From assembly GCA_017511045.1 (NCBI GenBank), contig JAFWLM010000088.1, forward strand, positions 62,001 through 126,000: a stretch of 64,000 nucleotides of DNA, read 5' to 3'. The notes beneath the pieces were generated by a model that ran no database searches, had not been told where the DNA came from, and saw nothing but the letters and a program-made list of their open reading frames with translations. The position numbers and the translations under genes are program-made. Of this stretch, positions 45,224 through 55,311 are shown in pieces; the first letter of the stretch is position 1; each line of letters opens with the position of its first letter. This stretch comes from Lachnospiraceae bacterium. GTDB taxonomy: Bacteria; Bacillota; Clostridia; Lachnospirales; Lachnospiraceae.

Positions 45224-46934
45224 CCGTGTAGTCGCGTTTGAATGCGTCTCCAACATTATAGTAAATGTTCAGATTGGAAGCAGCATTCCAGGTGATGAAG
45301 CCGCCGTCACCGATTCCTGCATCCCAAAGTGCCTGCACCTGACCGCCAAGGAAAGCGGAGTTTGCATAGACCACTGGATCCCAGTACGGAACATCGTAGC
45401 AGGTGAGCCAGGTCCTTGCACTTGCAGGGTTTGGAGTGATCGTCTGTGCTTCTGCTGCCTTTTCTGCCCAGTTATATACTGTTGTATAGTAATCTGACCA
45501 TGTGTCAACATCACGCCCGAAGTGATCAACGTATGGCATTGAGCTGATCGCGTCAACCACCATGGAAATAGCAGGCCAGTACTGACCGTAAGCAGTTACA
45601 TATCCATTCGAGCATTCGCCGAATACATCAACAGAGAAGTATGCGCCTGCTTTGTGGATCTGGTCTGCGGCATAGAAGCAGAAGTTCTGGATCGCTTCGG
45701 CTTTTTCCTCATTATAGGTATTCTTGAAATCCGCGCCGCCGTCTCTCGACATGAAGAAGGTGTTCTCCGGGAATCGCACATAGTCAAACTGGATCTCATC
45801 GAATCCGATCTCTTCCACTGCGGCAACAGCCAGTTTCACATTGTATTCCCAGGCAAGACGGGAGTAAGCAGACGGCCATTCCTGATTGACACCATTATTG
45901 AAAATACACTCATTCGGATTGTCTGCGGCGAATTCCTCATCATTAAAGACGACGATACGTCCGATCGTCCAGATACCTGCAGCCTTCACTTTATCCACTG
46001 CAGCTTTATAATCCGCTACATCGTGCAGACCATGGTTATAGGATGTCGGGCTGTATTCATTTGCGGCTTCTGCCTTATATGCAAGCCGTCCGTCTTTGAT
46101 GTCGATAACAAAGGCATTGCAGCCGATATCCTGGGCGCATTCGATATAGGTATCGATCACATCAATGGTACCCATGTTCATATACAGCGTCCTTGCTTCG
46201 GCAGGCATTTCTTTGTCAGTATCAAAGGATTTATCATAAGGGAAGTAGTCCATAGCTGTCGGAGGACCGCAGTATAACTCTGTATCATAGATCTTGTCTT
46301 TATTCAGATCATAGTATTCCGTGTTAACTGCATCCGCCTCTTCCTGGGTCGGAACAAGATATTTGCTGAATACATAGCCTTCCGTCTCGCCGGATTTTAC
46401 TTTATACATCTCAACCGTGCCGTCCTCATTGATCTTGTCAAAGCCGGTGACTTCGAGAGCTGTTCCTTTCTTAAAGAAGGAAGCGATATCCGGAGTGTCC
46501 GGATTCTCATAGACAGTAACGGAAGTTCTTACAAAACGGGCAGTTTCACGAACAGTATCTGCCTGGTCGTCTGCAAGATCTGTTTCCAGGAAATAGTGGA
46601 TCGGAGGCTCTTCGTCGCTTTCAACGGATGGGGCTTCTTCCTCCAGACGGAGATAATTGATCTCGCCGGCAACGACCGGAGTCGGGTAGACATTCACCTG
46701 CGTTCCTCGAGGAATCGTATATGCCTGAGTTGCCTCAAGTTCTTTCGTCTCTTCGTTTTCTGTCAGTTCATATACAGCAACTTCTGTTGTATCAGATGCA
46801 GCGAACTTCGGTACAGATGACTCTTTTGGTGTATTGCCGTCACATGAGGTCAGCCCCACACTTAAAACGATGCAGATCACTGCAATTAAGACTACTGATA
46901 TGATCGCCGGAAGAAATTTAACAACTTTTTTCAT
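45216..46934 (-). CDS. Lipoprotein with SH3-like region and DUF4015-type glycoside-hydrolase domain
   Basis: A 572-residue exported protein: hydrophobic helix near residues 6-27, lipobox LTSC, an SH3-like beta region (about 150-215, RTSVTVYENPDTPDIASFF) and a TIM-barrel domain (about 255-570) of the DUF4015 type, putative glycoside hydrolases, with acidic stretches such as DIKDGRLAY and DEIQFDYVRFPE. Target sugar unknown. The frame is open from 47006 but ATG at 46934 follows AGGTGAG at five bases. It converges on the kinase gene with an 8-base overlap of the stops. Its promoter region faces ylxM across a palindrome. Confidence 0.8.
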   Translation of the reverse strand: MKKVVKFLPAIISVVLIAVICIVLSVGLTSCDGNTPKESSVPKFAASDTTEVAVYELTENEETKELEATQAYTIPRGTQVNVYPTPVVAGEINYLRLEEEAPSVESDEEPPIHYFLETDLADDQADTVRETARFVRTSVTVYENPDTPDIASFFKKGTALEVTGFDKINEDGTVEMYKVKSGETEGYVFSKYLVPTQEEADAVNTEYYDLNKDKIYDTELYCGPPTAMDYFPYDKSFDTDKEMPAEARTLYMNMGTIDVIDTYIECAQDIGCNAFVIDIKDGRLAYKAEAANEYSPTSYNHGLHDVADYKAAVDKVKAAGIWTIGRIVVFNDEEFAADNPNECIFNNGVNQEWPSAYSRLAWEYNVKLAVAAVEEIGFDEIQFDYVRFPENTFFMSRDGGADFKNTYNEEKAEAIQNFCFYAADQIHKAGAYFSVDVFGECSNGYVTAYGQYWPAISMVVDAISSMPYVDHFGRDVDTWSDYYTTVYNWAEKAAEAQTITPNPASARTWLTCYDVPYWDPVVYANSAFLGGQVQALWDAGIGDGGFITWNAASNLNIYYNVGDAFKRDYTAN

Positions 46935-47054
46935 TTTCTCACCTGTTTTCCAATACGATAACTTTAGATTTGGAAACATTTTATTATAAAACGGCTTCTT
47001 TCTCAATATAAAAGAGCTCTATCGGGAAAAAACATAAACCGAAAAAGCATCTTG

Positions 47055-47101
47055 GATGTCAAGTAAAAATACTTGACATCACCTGCCTTGTAGTGTAATA
47101 T
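47055..47101 (+). promoter_or_regulatory. Promoter of ylxM-ffh with perfect palindrome
   Basis: TTGACA (47073-47078), 17 bases, TAATAT (47096-47101). The -35 lies in an 11-base perfect inverted repeat, GATGTCAAGTA (47055-47065) and TACTTGACATC (47070-47080), spacer AAAA. The palindrome gives a TTGACA on each strand, so it could serve the divergent gene at 46934 too. The ylxM ATG is only nine bases after the -10, so the message is near leaderless. Confidence 0.75.
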
Positions 47102-47110
47102 GGCAAAGCT

Positions 47111-47425
47111 ATGGAAAAAATCGTAGAGCAGTCTCTGTTATATGATTTTTACGGAGATCTGCTGACAGAGCATCAAAAAGATATCTATGAAGGCTATGTG
47201 CTGGAGAATCTTTCGCTTGCAGAACTGGCGGAGAGCTCCGGAATCAGCCGGCAGGGCGTACACGACCTGATCAAACGGGTCGAGAATGCGCTTCAGGATT
47301 ATGAAAAAAAGCTGCATCTGGTTGAGAAGTTCCTGAATATCAAAGAAGAGGTCCAGAAGATCCGGAAAAGTGACAGCTTAGAGCAGGCGCAGACGATCGC
47401 GGAAGAGATCCTGGATATCTTATAA
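47111..47425 (+). CDS. ylxM: YlxM/p13-like DNA-binding protein (UPF0122)
   Basis: A 104-residue helix-turn-helix protein always close to ffh in Firmicutes and thought to assist the signal recognition particle pathway. It has the family start MEKIVEQSLLYDFYGDLLTEHQ (positions 1-22), the sigma-like HTH LAELAESSGISRQGVHDLIKR and a coiled C-terminus. The ATG lies nine bases after a -10 box with no ribosome site, so translation of a leaderless or nearly leaderless message is probable. ffh follows after 18 bases. Confidence 0.9.
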   Translation: MEKIVEQSLLYDFYGDLLTEHQKDIYEGYVLENLSLAELAESSGISRQGVHDLIKRVENALQDYEKKLHLVEKFLNIKEEVQKIRKSDSLEQAQTIAEEILDIL

Positions 47426-47443
47426 AGAAAGGCAAAGTGCTAA

Positions 47444-48811
47444 ATGGCATTCGAAAGCTTATCGGATAAATTACAGAATGTATTTAAAAAGCTGAGAGGC
47501 AAAGGACGCTTAACGGAGGCCGATGTCGACCTCGCGATGAAGGAAGTTAAGATGGCTCTTTTAGAGGCCGATGTTAACTTTAAAGTCGTAAAACAGTTCA
47601 TTGCTTCTGTCAAAGAGCGTGCGGTCGGTGAAGATGTCATGAAGAGCCTGACACCGGGCCAGATGGTCATCAAGATCGTTAACGAAGAGCTGACCTCCCT
47701 GATGGGCGGCGAGCCGGCAGAGTTGAAACTCCTTCCGGGTATGGCTAAGACGGTCATCATGATGGCAGGTCTTCAGGGTTCCGGTAAAACAACGACGGCC
47801 GCAAAGCTCGCAGGAAAGCTGAAAGAGCAGGGCAAGCGTCCGCTTTTAGTTGCCTGCGATATCTATCGTCCTGCAGCAGTTGATCAGTTGAAGATCAATG
47901 CGGAAAAAGTCGGAGTTCCGGTCTTTGAGCAGGGAACCGATAAAAAAGCAGCAGACATTGCAAAAGCAGCAATGGAGCATGCACAGGCAAACAACAATAA
48001 CGTGGTCATCATTGATACGGCAGGACGTCTGCAGATCGATGAAGATATGATGGCAGAGCTTGAAAGCATCAAGAACACGATCGATGTGACACAGACACTC
48101 CTTGTCGTTGATGCGATGACCGGTCAGGATGCGGTCAATATCGCCAAGGGATTTAATGAGCGCATCGGTGTTGATGGTGTGATCCTTACCAAACTTGATG
48201 GTGATTCCAGAGGTGGTGCAGCCCTTTCTGTTCGCTCCGTCACAGGCGTTCCGATCCTGTATGCCGGCATGGGCGAGAAACTTTCAGACCTTGAGCAGTT
48301 CTATCCGGACCGTATGGCAGGAAGGATCCTTGGTATGGGAGACGTTCTTTCCCTGATCGAAAAGGCGGAAAACGCAATCGATGAAGAGCAGGCCATGGAT
48401 ATGGCTGCCCGCATGAAAAAGAACGACCTTAACTTTGAGGACTATCTGATGAGCATGCAGCAGATGCGGAAAATGGGTGGACTGGCAGAGATCCTTAAGA
48501 TGATGCCGGGCGTCAACATGAACGGCATGGTCTTAGATGACAGCAAACTGATGCGTGTGGAAGCGATCATCAATTCCATGACAAAGAAAGAACGCAGGAA
48601 CCCGAAGCTTCTGAATCCTTCCAGAAAAAACAGAATTGCAAAGGGCGCCGGTGTTGATATCGCAGAAGTCAACCGTCTGGTGAAACAGTTTGAACAGGCG
48701 AAAAAAGCGATGAAGCAGATGGGCGGTCTGAATGGTCTCATGGGCGGAAAGCGAGGCAAGGGCCTTGGCGGAATGCTCGGCGGCATGAAGGGCATGAAAG
48801 GTTTATTTTAA
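47444..48811 (+). CDS. ffh: Signal recognition particle protein Ffh
   Basis: Ffh, the SRP54 GTPase, targets ribosomes making membrane proteins to the translocon. The 455 residues have an N domain, the G domain with GLQGSGKTTTAAKLA, DTAGRLQ and TKLDGDSRGG, and a methionine-rich M domain (from about 330: MSMQQMRKMGG). The C-terminus is a Gly/Met/Lys-rich tail (GGLNGLMGGKRGKGLGG). GAAAGG precedes the ATG. The 4.5S RNA gene is not seen in this window. Confidence 0.95.
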   Translation: MAFESLSDKLQNVFKKLRGKGRLTEADVDLAMKEVKMALLEADVNFKVVKQFIASVKERAVGEDVMKSLTPGQMVIKIVNEELTSLMGGEPAELKLLPGMAKTVIMMAGLQGSGKTTTAAKLAGKLKEQGKRPLLVACDIYRPAAVDQLKINAEKVGVPVFEQGTDKKAADIAKAAMEHAQANNNNVVIIDTAGRLQIDEDMMAELESIKNTIDVTQTLLVVDAMTGQDAVNIAKGFNERIGVDGVILTKLDGDSRGGAALSVRSVTGVPILYAGMGEKLSDLEQFYPDRMAGRILGMGDVLSLIEKAENAIDEEQAMDMAARMKKNDLNFEDYLMSMQQMRKMGGLAEILKMMPGVNMNGMVLDDSKLMRVEAIINSMTKKERRNPKLLNPSRKNRIAKGAGVDIAEVNRLVKQFEQAKKAMKQMGGLNGLMGGKRGKGLGGMLGGMKGMKGLF

Positions 48812-48878
48812 AGTTCATAACGGCACAGCCGTGAATAATAAATAAGTTTATAAAGATTTAAGAAAAGAGGAAAACAAA

Positions 48879-49124
48879 ATGGCAGTTAAAATCAGATTAA
48901 GAAGAATGGGAAAAAAGAAAGCACCTTTTTACAGAATTGTCGTGGCTGACAGCCGTTCTCCGCGTGACGGAAGATTTATCGAGGAAATCGGAACTTATGA
49001 TCCGAACCAGGAGCCGAGCGCTGTAACCATCGATAAAGAGGCAGCTCAGAAATGGCTCAACAATGGTGCACAGCCGACTGACGTCGTTGCTAAACTTTTT
49101 AAAGGCGAGGGCATCACAAAATAG
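48879..49124 (+). CDS. rpsP: 30S ribosomal protein S16
   Basis: An 81-residue S16 protein with the family start [20 protein letters not shown] and the [20 protein letters not shown] region. It assembles in the body of the small ribosomal subunit. GAGGAAAAC precedes the ATG. Order ffh-rpsP-khpA-rimM-trmD is standard. Confidence 0.96.
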   Translation: MAVKIRLRRMGKKKAPFYRIVVADSRSPRDGRFIEEIGTYDPNQEPSAVTIDKEAAQKWLNNGAQPTDVVAKLFKGEGITK

Positions 49125-49137
49125 AAAGAGGTGAAGA

Positions 49138-49371
49138 ATGAAGGAATTAGTAGAAGTTATCGCTAAGGCTCTTGTTGATTCACCGGAAGAAGTTCTTGTT
49201 GTTCAGAATGAGGAAGACGACGGAACAATTGTTTTGGAGCTCCATGTTGCAAAAGACGACATGGGAAAAGTCATCGGCAAAAAGGGCCGTATCGCAAAAT
49301 CCATTCGAACGGTTGTTAAGACCGCTGCCACAAAAAAGGGGCAGAAGGTCGTTGTGGATATCGTAGAGTAA
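49138..49371 (+). CDS. khpA: KH-domain RNA-binding protein KhpA
   Basis: A 77-residue single KH domain with the GKKGRIAKSIRTVVK GxxG loop. In Firmicutes KhpA pairs with KhpB (Jag) to bind RNA and affects cell elongation and small-RNA regulation. It begins 13 bases after rpsP with AAAGAGGTG upstream. Confidence 0.92.
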   Translation: MKELVEVIAKALVDSPEEVLVVQNEEDDGTIVLELHVAKDDMGKVIGKKGRIAKSIRTVVKTAATKKGQKVVVDIVE

Positions 49372-49473
49372 AATTGAAACGGAAGGGCTTTGGGTTTTGG
49401 CCGGGCTCTTCCGTTGTTTGTTGAAAGGCTGGTGGGCGAAACGAACGTTCCCATCAGACAGAGTATAACAGTC

Positions 49474-50028
49474 ATGGAACAGTTTTTAAGGATCGGCGTG
49501 ATCACACAGGCTCACGGAATCAGGGGAGAAGTAAAAGTTTATCCGACCACGGATTCTCCGGAGCGTTTCAAAGAAGTGAAACGGGTGATCATTCAAAGCA
49601 AAAAAGGGGAGATCGAGACAGAAATCAAAGGCGTCAAATTCTTTAAGAATATGGCGATCATTCAGTTTGCCTGCTTTGATTCGCCGGAGGAAGCCTCAAA
49701 ATACAGACAGGCGGACGTCATGATCTACAGAGAAGATGCCCAGCCGTTAGAGGAAGGCGAATACTATATCGCAGATCTTTTAGGCTGCAGCGTTTTTCTG
49801 GATGAGGAAAGCGTTCCTGTCTTAAAGGAAGCGGACTCTTCAATCGAAATTGATTCCAGACGGTGCATCGGAACGATCAAAGATGTGCTTCAGACCGGAG
49901 CAAACGATGTTTATATCGTAAATACCGGAAAGAAGGAACTTCTGATCCCGGTCATTAAAGACTGTATTTTAAATGTAGATATTGAGAGGGGAGAGATCCT
50001 TGTTCATCTTCTTCCCGGATTGATTTGA
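49474..50028 (+). CDS. rimM: Ribosome maturation factor RimM
   Basis: RimM helps assemble the 30S head and contacts S19. The 184 residues show the N-terminal barrel (RIGVITQAHGIRGEVKVYPTTD) and the PRC-barrel end (GIEYYIADLLG-like YYIADLLGC, and ELLIPVIKD). The frame is open from a TTG at 49390, but conserved sequence starts with MEQFLRIG at 49474, so I use that ATG even though the site before it is weak. The residues upstream do not look like a protein. trmD starts one base after its stop. Confidence 0.9.
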   Translation: MEQFLRIGVITQAHGIRGEVKVYPTTDSPERFKEVKRVIIQSKKGEIETEIKGVKFFKNMAIIQFACFDSPEEASKYRQADVMIYREDAQPLEEGEYYIADLLGCSVFLDEESVPVLKEADSSIEIDSRRCIGTIKDVLQTGANDVYIVNTGKKELLIPVIKDCILNVDIERGEILVHLLPGLI

Positions 50029-50029
50029 T

Positions 50030-50920
50030 ATGAATTTTCATTTTCTGACATTGTTTCCGGATATGATCCGGGCCGGATTGAATACCAGCATTATCGGAAG
50101 GGCGGTGAAAGCCGGCTTTATCTCAATTCATGCGGTGCAGATCCGTGATTATACAGAGGATAAGCACGGACATACCGATGCGGCACCTTATGGCGGCGGG
50201 GCAGGACTGGTCATGACCTGTCAGCCGATCTATGACGCATACCGGGATGTTCTGGCAGGAATTGCGGCGTCCAAGGTCAATGCATTTGCACGCTCAAAAA
50301 ACATCAGCTTCGAGGAAGCGGTCATGGACCCGGATTTCCAGATGATGAATCATAAAAAGCCGCGTGTCCTGTATACGTCTCCGGCCGGAAAAGTGTTTGA
50401 TCAGGAGATGGCAAAGGAACTTGCTAAGGAAGAGGACCTCATCATCCTTTGTGGTCATTACGAGGGTGTTGACCAGCGTGTGCTAGATCTGATCGGAGCG
50501 GAGGATGTTTCGATCGGCGACTATGTTCTGACTGGAGGAGAACTTCCGGCCATGGTCATGGCAGATGCCATCAGCCGTATGGTGCCGGGTGTCCTTCATA
50601 ATGAAGACTCCGGAGTAGATGAGAGTTTTTCTGAAGTCTTTCCGAAGCAGGAACTGACGAAAAAGGCAAGAAAAGAAGTGTACGGAGAACTCTTAAGACG
50701 CAGACCGAAGGCTGAAGCCGAGGGGAGTTCTCAGGAAAATGAAACGGAAGAAGAGCTTAAGATCAAGCTCTTGGAATATCCGCAATATACGAGACCGGAG
50801 GTCTTTATGGGGATGAAGGTCCCTGAGGTCCTGCTGTCCGGAAATCACGCGGAAATCTTAAAATGGCGCAGAAGCCAGTCAATCGAGCGGACGAAAAAAC
50901 GCCGCCCGGATATTTTATAA
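50030..50920 (+). CDS. trmD: tRNA (guanine37-N1)-methyltransferase TrmD with inserts
   Basis: TrmD methylates G37 of tRNAs that read CUN, CCN and CGG and keeps reading frame. The trefoil-knot SAM site is plain: LCGHYEGVDQRVLD and IGDYVLTGGELPAM, and the C-terminal TRPEVFMG and SGNHAEI motifs. At 296 residues it is about 50 longer than most (around 240). Two inserts account for this: one around residues 84-112 (KVNAFARSKNISFEEAV) and one acidic one around 225-245 (RPKAEAEGSSQENETEEE). Both fall in places normally short loops. The ATG follows rimM by one base. Confidence 0.93.
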   Translation: MNFHFLTLFPDMIRAGLNTSIIGRAVKAGFISIHAVQIRDYTEDKHGHTDAAPYGGGAGLVMTCQPIYDAYRDVLAGIAASKVNAFARSKNISFEEAVMDPDFQMMNHKKPRVLYTSPAGKVFDQEMAKELAKEEDLIILCGHYEGVDQRVLDLIGAEDVSIGDYVLTGGELPAMVMADAISRMVPGVLHNEDSGVDESFSEVFPKQELTKKARKEVYGELLRRRPKAEAEGSSQENETEEELKIKLLEYPQYTRPEVFMGMKVPEVLLSGNHAEILKWRRSQSIERTKKRRPDIL

Positions 50921-51033
50921 AAAAGTGCTGTTTCTGATCCATCAGGGGAGACAGCGGCAGAATGCATTGTATTAACCGGTGCCGCTCTTCGTGAGGATCA
51001 GGAGATTGCCAATTGATAACAAACAGATTGATT

Positions 51034-51077
51034 TCTCCGCCTTTTACCTGTCTATTATGGTAAAACGGAGATTTTTT
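51034..51077 (+). terminator. Terminator of the ylxM-trmD operon
   Basis: TCTCCG (51034-51039) and TTTTACC (51042-51048) pair with GGTAAAA (51059-51065) and CGGAGA (51066-51071), followed by six T. Confidence 0.88.
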
Positions 51078-51081
51078 ATGG

Positions 51082-51128
51082 AAAAAAGCACAAAATCCCT
51101 TAGCATGCTAAAGGATTTTGTGCTTTTT
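51082..51128. terminator. Bidirectional palindromic terminator
   Basis: A long near-perfect palindrome centred on GCATGC, with AAAAAAGCACAAAATCC on the left and its complement on the right, bounded by A and T runs on the two sides. It can end transcripts from both directions. It lies five bases after another terminator, so it suggests a minus-strand transcript arriving from the hrcA side. Confidence 0.75.
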
Positions 51129-51357
51129 TTGATGATTCAGTGACAAAAACAGTCAATAAAGCGAAAAAGGCCCAGAGGCAACCGATGTGTAAGATACACA
51201 TTTCCCGGACAGGAACAATTGTGGTGTTAACTACGTATCTCGAAGATATGGTTGCTCGTACTGCTTTCTTTTTTTCAGAAGGAAACACCCCTCTGACACC
51301 ATAATCCTACCGGCATTTTTTTCACACCAAATTCACAAAAATTAAGCGGAAATTTTA
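51129..51357. other. Intergenic region before hrcA, possible short minus-strand transcript
   Basis: This stretch holds no convincing gene. On the minus strand a 33-codon frame from an ATG at about 51201 (MCILHIGCLWAFFALLTVFV then TESS and more) runs into the palindromic terminator. It is hydrophobic but has no ribosome site or obvious promoter. I see it as a possibility, not a gene. An imperfect repeat ATGTGT/ACACAT lies at 51184-51200. Confidence 0.25.
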
Positions 51358-51386
51358 TTGACACTATTGTGTTATAGTGCTAATAT
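51358..51386 (+). promoter_or_regulatory. Promoter of the hrcA operon
   Basis: TTGACA (51358-51363), 17 bases, TAATAT (51381-51386) with TG one base before it: a near-consensus promoter with start near 51393. Confidence 0.88.
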
Positions 51387-51397
51387 AACAACAGATG

Positions 51398-51424
51398 TTA
51401 GCACTCTATTAATTTGAGTGCTAA
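51398..51424 (+). promoter_or_regulatory. CIRCE operator of hrcA-grpE-dnaK-dnaJ
   Basis: TTAGCACTC, nine bases, GAGTGCTAA: a perfect CIRCE, starting about five bases after the expected transcript start. HrcA represses its own operon here. Confidence 0.96.
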
Positions 51425-51464
51425 CAATCCAAAAACAAGCAGGTACGGAAGGGCCGGTGAGAAC

Positions 51465-52538
51465 ATGGAACTGGATGCAAGAAAAAAGAAAATTCTTCAG
51501 GCAATTATCAAGAATTATCTGGAAACCGGTGAGCCGGTTGGTTCGAGGACCATTTCCAAATATACGGATCTGAACCTGAGTTCCGCAACGATCCGGAACG
51601 AGATGGCGGACCTTGAGGAGATGGGTTACATCTTCCAGCCGCACACTTCCGCAGGACGTATTCCGACAGATGCCGGCTATCGTTTATATGTAGACGACAT
51701 GCTTTCGGAAAAGCAGTCAGCAAAGGAAAAAGAAGCACGTGAGGCAGAAGAGCAGTCGGAAAGCGGATCTTCTGAAATCGACCGCCGGATTGACCGGATC
51801 GAAGAAGTGCTTCAGGAAATGGCCAAAATGCTTGCGAACAATACGAATTATACGTCCGTGATCAGCATGCCGCAGGCAAACAAGAACCGGCTGAAATTCG
51901 TACAGCTGACCTTAGTTGAGCCGACGAAGCTCCTTACGACAGTTGTTCTTGAGGGCAACATCGTGAAAAATGAGATGATCCAGGTTGATAAAGATATCGA
52001 TCCGGAAACGCTCCTGAAGCTGAACATCTTATTTAACAATGAGCTGAACGGAAAGACGCTTCGTGAGATCAACTTTGATATGGCAGCGAACATGGCTGAT
52101 TCTGCAGGAGAACTTGGTGCTCTGGTATCGGAAATCATCAATGCGATCGCTGCAGCGATCGGCAGTGCGGACGGCATACAGATCTTTACCAGCGGAGCAA
52201 CGAATATCTTTAAATATCCGGAGCTTTCTGATACGACCAAGGCAAGCGGTCTGATCGGAACCCTGGAAGAAAAAGAACTTCTGACCGGTCTCCTGGCAGA
52301 TACCTCTGGAGATGATGAAGAAGAAAACACCGGAATCCAGGTCTATATCGGACAGGAAACTTCGGTAAGCTCCATGGAAGACTGTGCAGTCGTCACCGCA
52401 ACCTATGAATTTGAAAAAGGTGTTTACGGAAAAGTCGGAATCATCGGGCCGAAGCGAATGGATTATGAAAAGGTCGTGGACGCACTCAAGAATGTGACAG
52501 GAAATCTGGATAAGCAGTTCCGGAAGCCTGATAAATAG
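51465..52538 (+). CDS. hrcA: Heat-inducible repressor HrcA
   Basis: HrcA binds CIRCE and is kept active by GroEL. The 357 residues start with the winged-helix domain (LDARKKKILQAIIKNYLETGEPVGS, in two parts around residues 2-27) and the recognition part LSSATIRNEMADLEEMGYI. An acidic Lys/Glu stretch (about 88-108) makes a charged insert between DNA-binding and dimerisation domains. The open frame begins at 51414 in the CIRCE; the ATG at 51465 follows GGTGAG and starts the family homology. CIRCE elements stand before this gene and before htpG. Confidence 0.95.
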   Translation: MELDARKKKILQAIIKNYLETGEPVGSRTISKYTDLNLSSATIRNEMADLEEMGYIFQPHTSAGRIPTDAGYRLYVDDMLSEKQSAKEKEAREAEEQSESGSSEIDRRIDRIEEVLQEMAKMLANNTNYTSVISMPQANKNRLKFVQLTLVEPTKLLTTVVLEGNIVKNEMIQVDKDIDPETLLKLNILFNNELNGKTLREINFDMAANMADSAGELGALVSEIINAIAAAIGSADGIQIFTSGATNIFKYPELSDTTKASGLIGTLEEKELLTGLLADTSGDDEEENTGIQVYIGQETSVSSMEDCAVVTATYEFEKGVYGKVGIIGPKRMDYEKVVDALKNVTGNLDKQFRKPDK

Positions 52539-52565
52539 ACAATAAACAGAAAGGCGGAATGAGTC

Positions 52566-53171
52566 TTGGCTAAAGAAAGAGAACTGAAATGGGTCAAAGA
52601 AGCCCAGGAAGAAATGGAAGAAGAAGTAAAAGAAACAGCGGAAGCGGAAGAGACTGAAGCAGCAGAAGAAACTTCTGAATCAGAAGAGAACACTGCCGAT
52701 GAGGCAGCGGAAGAAGTTTTAGAAGAATCTGCTGAAGAAGCCGATGGAAAACTGCAGGAGGCTGTTGAGAGATACCAGAGGCTGTTCGCGGAATTTGATA
52801 ATTTCCGCAAGAGAACGGATAAAGAAAAAGCAGCCCGTTATGACATGGGTGCAAAAGATGTGATCGAAAAGATCCTTCCGGTATTGGATAATTTTGAACT
52901 TGCTTTAAAGAACGTGCCGGATGATAAGGAAGCATCTGCCTTTGCAGAAGGAATGGAAATGATCCATAAGCAGTTTGTAAAGGTGCTGGAAGACCTCGGT
53001 GTTACGCCAATCGAGGCAGTCGGAAAAGAGTTTGATCCGGCATTCCATAACGCAGTGATGCATGTGGATGATGAAGAAGCCGGCGACAACATCGTTGTGG
53101 AGGAGTTCCAGAAAGGCTATATGTACAAAGAACATGTTGTCAGATACAGCATGGTCAAAGTTGCAAATTAG
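52566..53171 (+). CDS. grpE: Nucleotide exchange factor GrpE
   Basis: GrpE releases ADP from DnaK. The start is TTG at 52566, with AAAGGCGGA eight or nine bases before; the ATG at 52559 is out of frame and stops at once. The 201 residues have a long acidic N-terminus (about 1-65, Glu/Ala-rich), a coiled coil, the YQRLFAEFDNFRKRTDKEK motif and the C-terminal beta domain (PAFHNAVMHV, YKEHVVRYSMVKV). A stem-loop is formed exactly at the stop codon. Confidence 0.94.
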   Translation: MAKERELKWVKEAQEEMEEEVKETAEAEETEAAEETSESEENTADEAAEEVLEESAEEADGKLQEAVERYQRLFAEFDNFRKRTDKEKAARYDMGAKDVIEKILPVLDNFELALKNVPDDKEASAFAEGMEMIHKQFVKVLEDLGVTPIEAVGKEFDPAFHNAVMHVDDEEAGDNIVVEEFQKGYMYKEHVVRYSMVKVAN

Positions 53172-53288
53172 GCTCCGCCTAATTCACAACAGGGAGTGCA
53201 CACGGATTTGACAAAGTAAGTGCTTCGCACATCAAATCCGGCGCTATACAGCAGAGCTGTATTATTTAGAGATTACGCCATAGAGGCG
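53166..53288 (+). repeat. Series of small hairpins between grpE and dnaK
   Basis: Four stems lie in a row: AATTAGGC-TCC-GCCTAATT (53166-53184, including the grpE stop), GGATTTGA with TCAAATCC (53204-53239, inner GTGC-TTC-GCAC), ATACAGC-AGA-GCTGTAT (53246-53262), and a weak CGCC/GGCG (53276-53288). The first, third and inner second have three-base loops. They may set message stability between grpE and dnaK. Confidence 0.6.
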
Positions 53289-53306
53289 AATATATATAAA
53301 AATTAA

Positions 53307-55226
<1,920 letters not shown>

Positions 55227-55248
55227 TTAATAGATTCTAATACGTTTA

Positions 55249-55277
55249 AGGAACCCGGAATTTCCTTCCGGGTTCCT
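55249..55277 (+). repeat. Hairpin between dnaK and dnaJ
   Basis: AGGAACCCGGAA (55249-55260) pairs with 55266-55277 around a five-base loop; no T run follows. It may be a partial attenuator or a message-processing site that lowers dnaJ relative to dnaK. Confidence 0.65.
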
Positions 55278-55311
55278 GATGTAAATAAAAAGACAATAAC
55301 AGGAAAAGAAA

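Noticed and set aside
49390..49473. Upstream extension of rimM
   Set aside because: TTG start without homology to RimM; conserved sequence begins at 49474.
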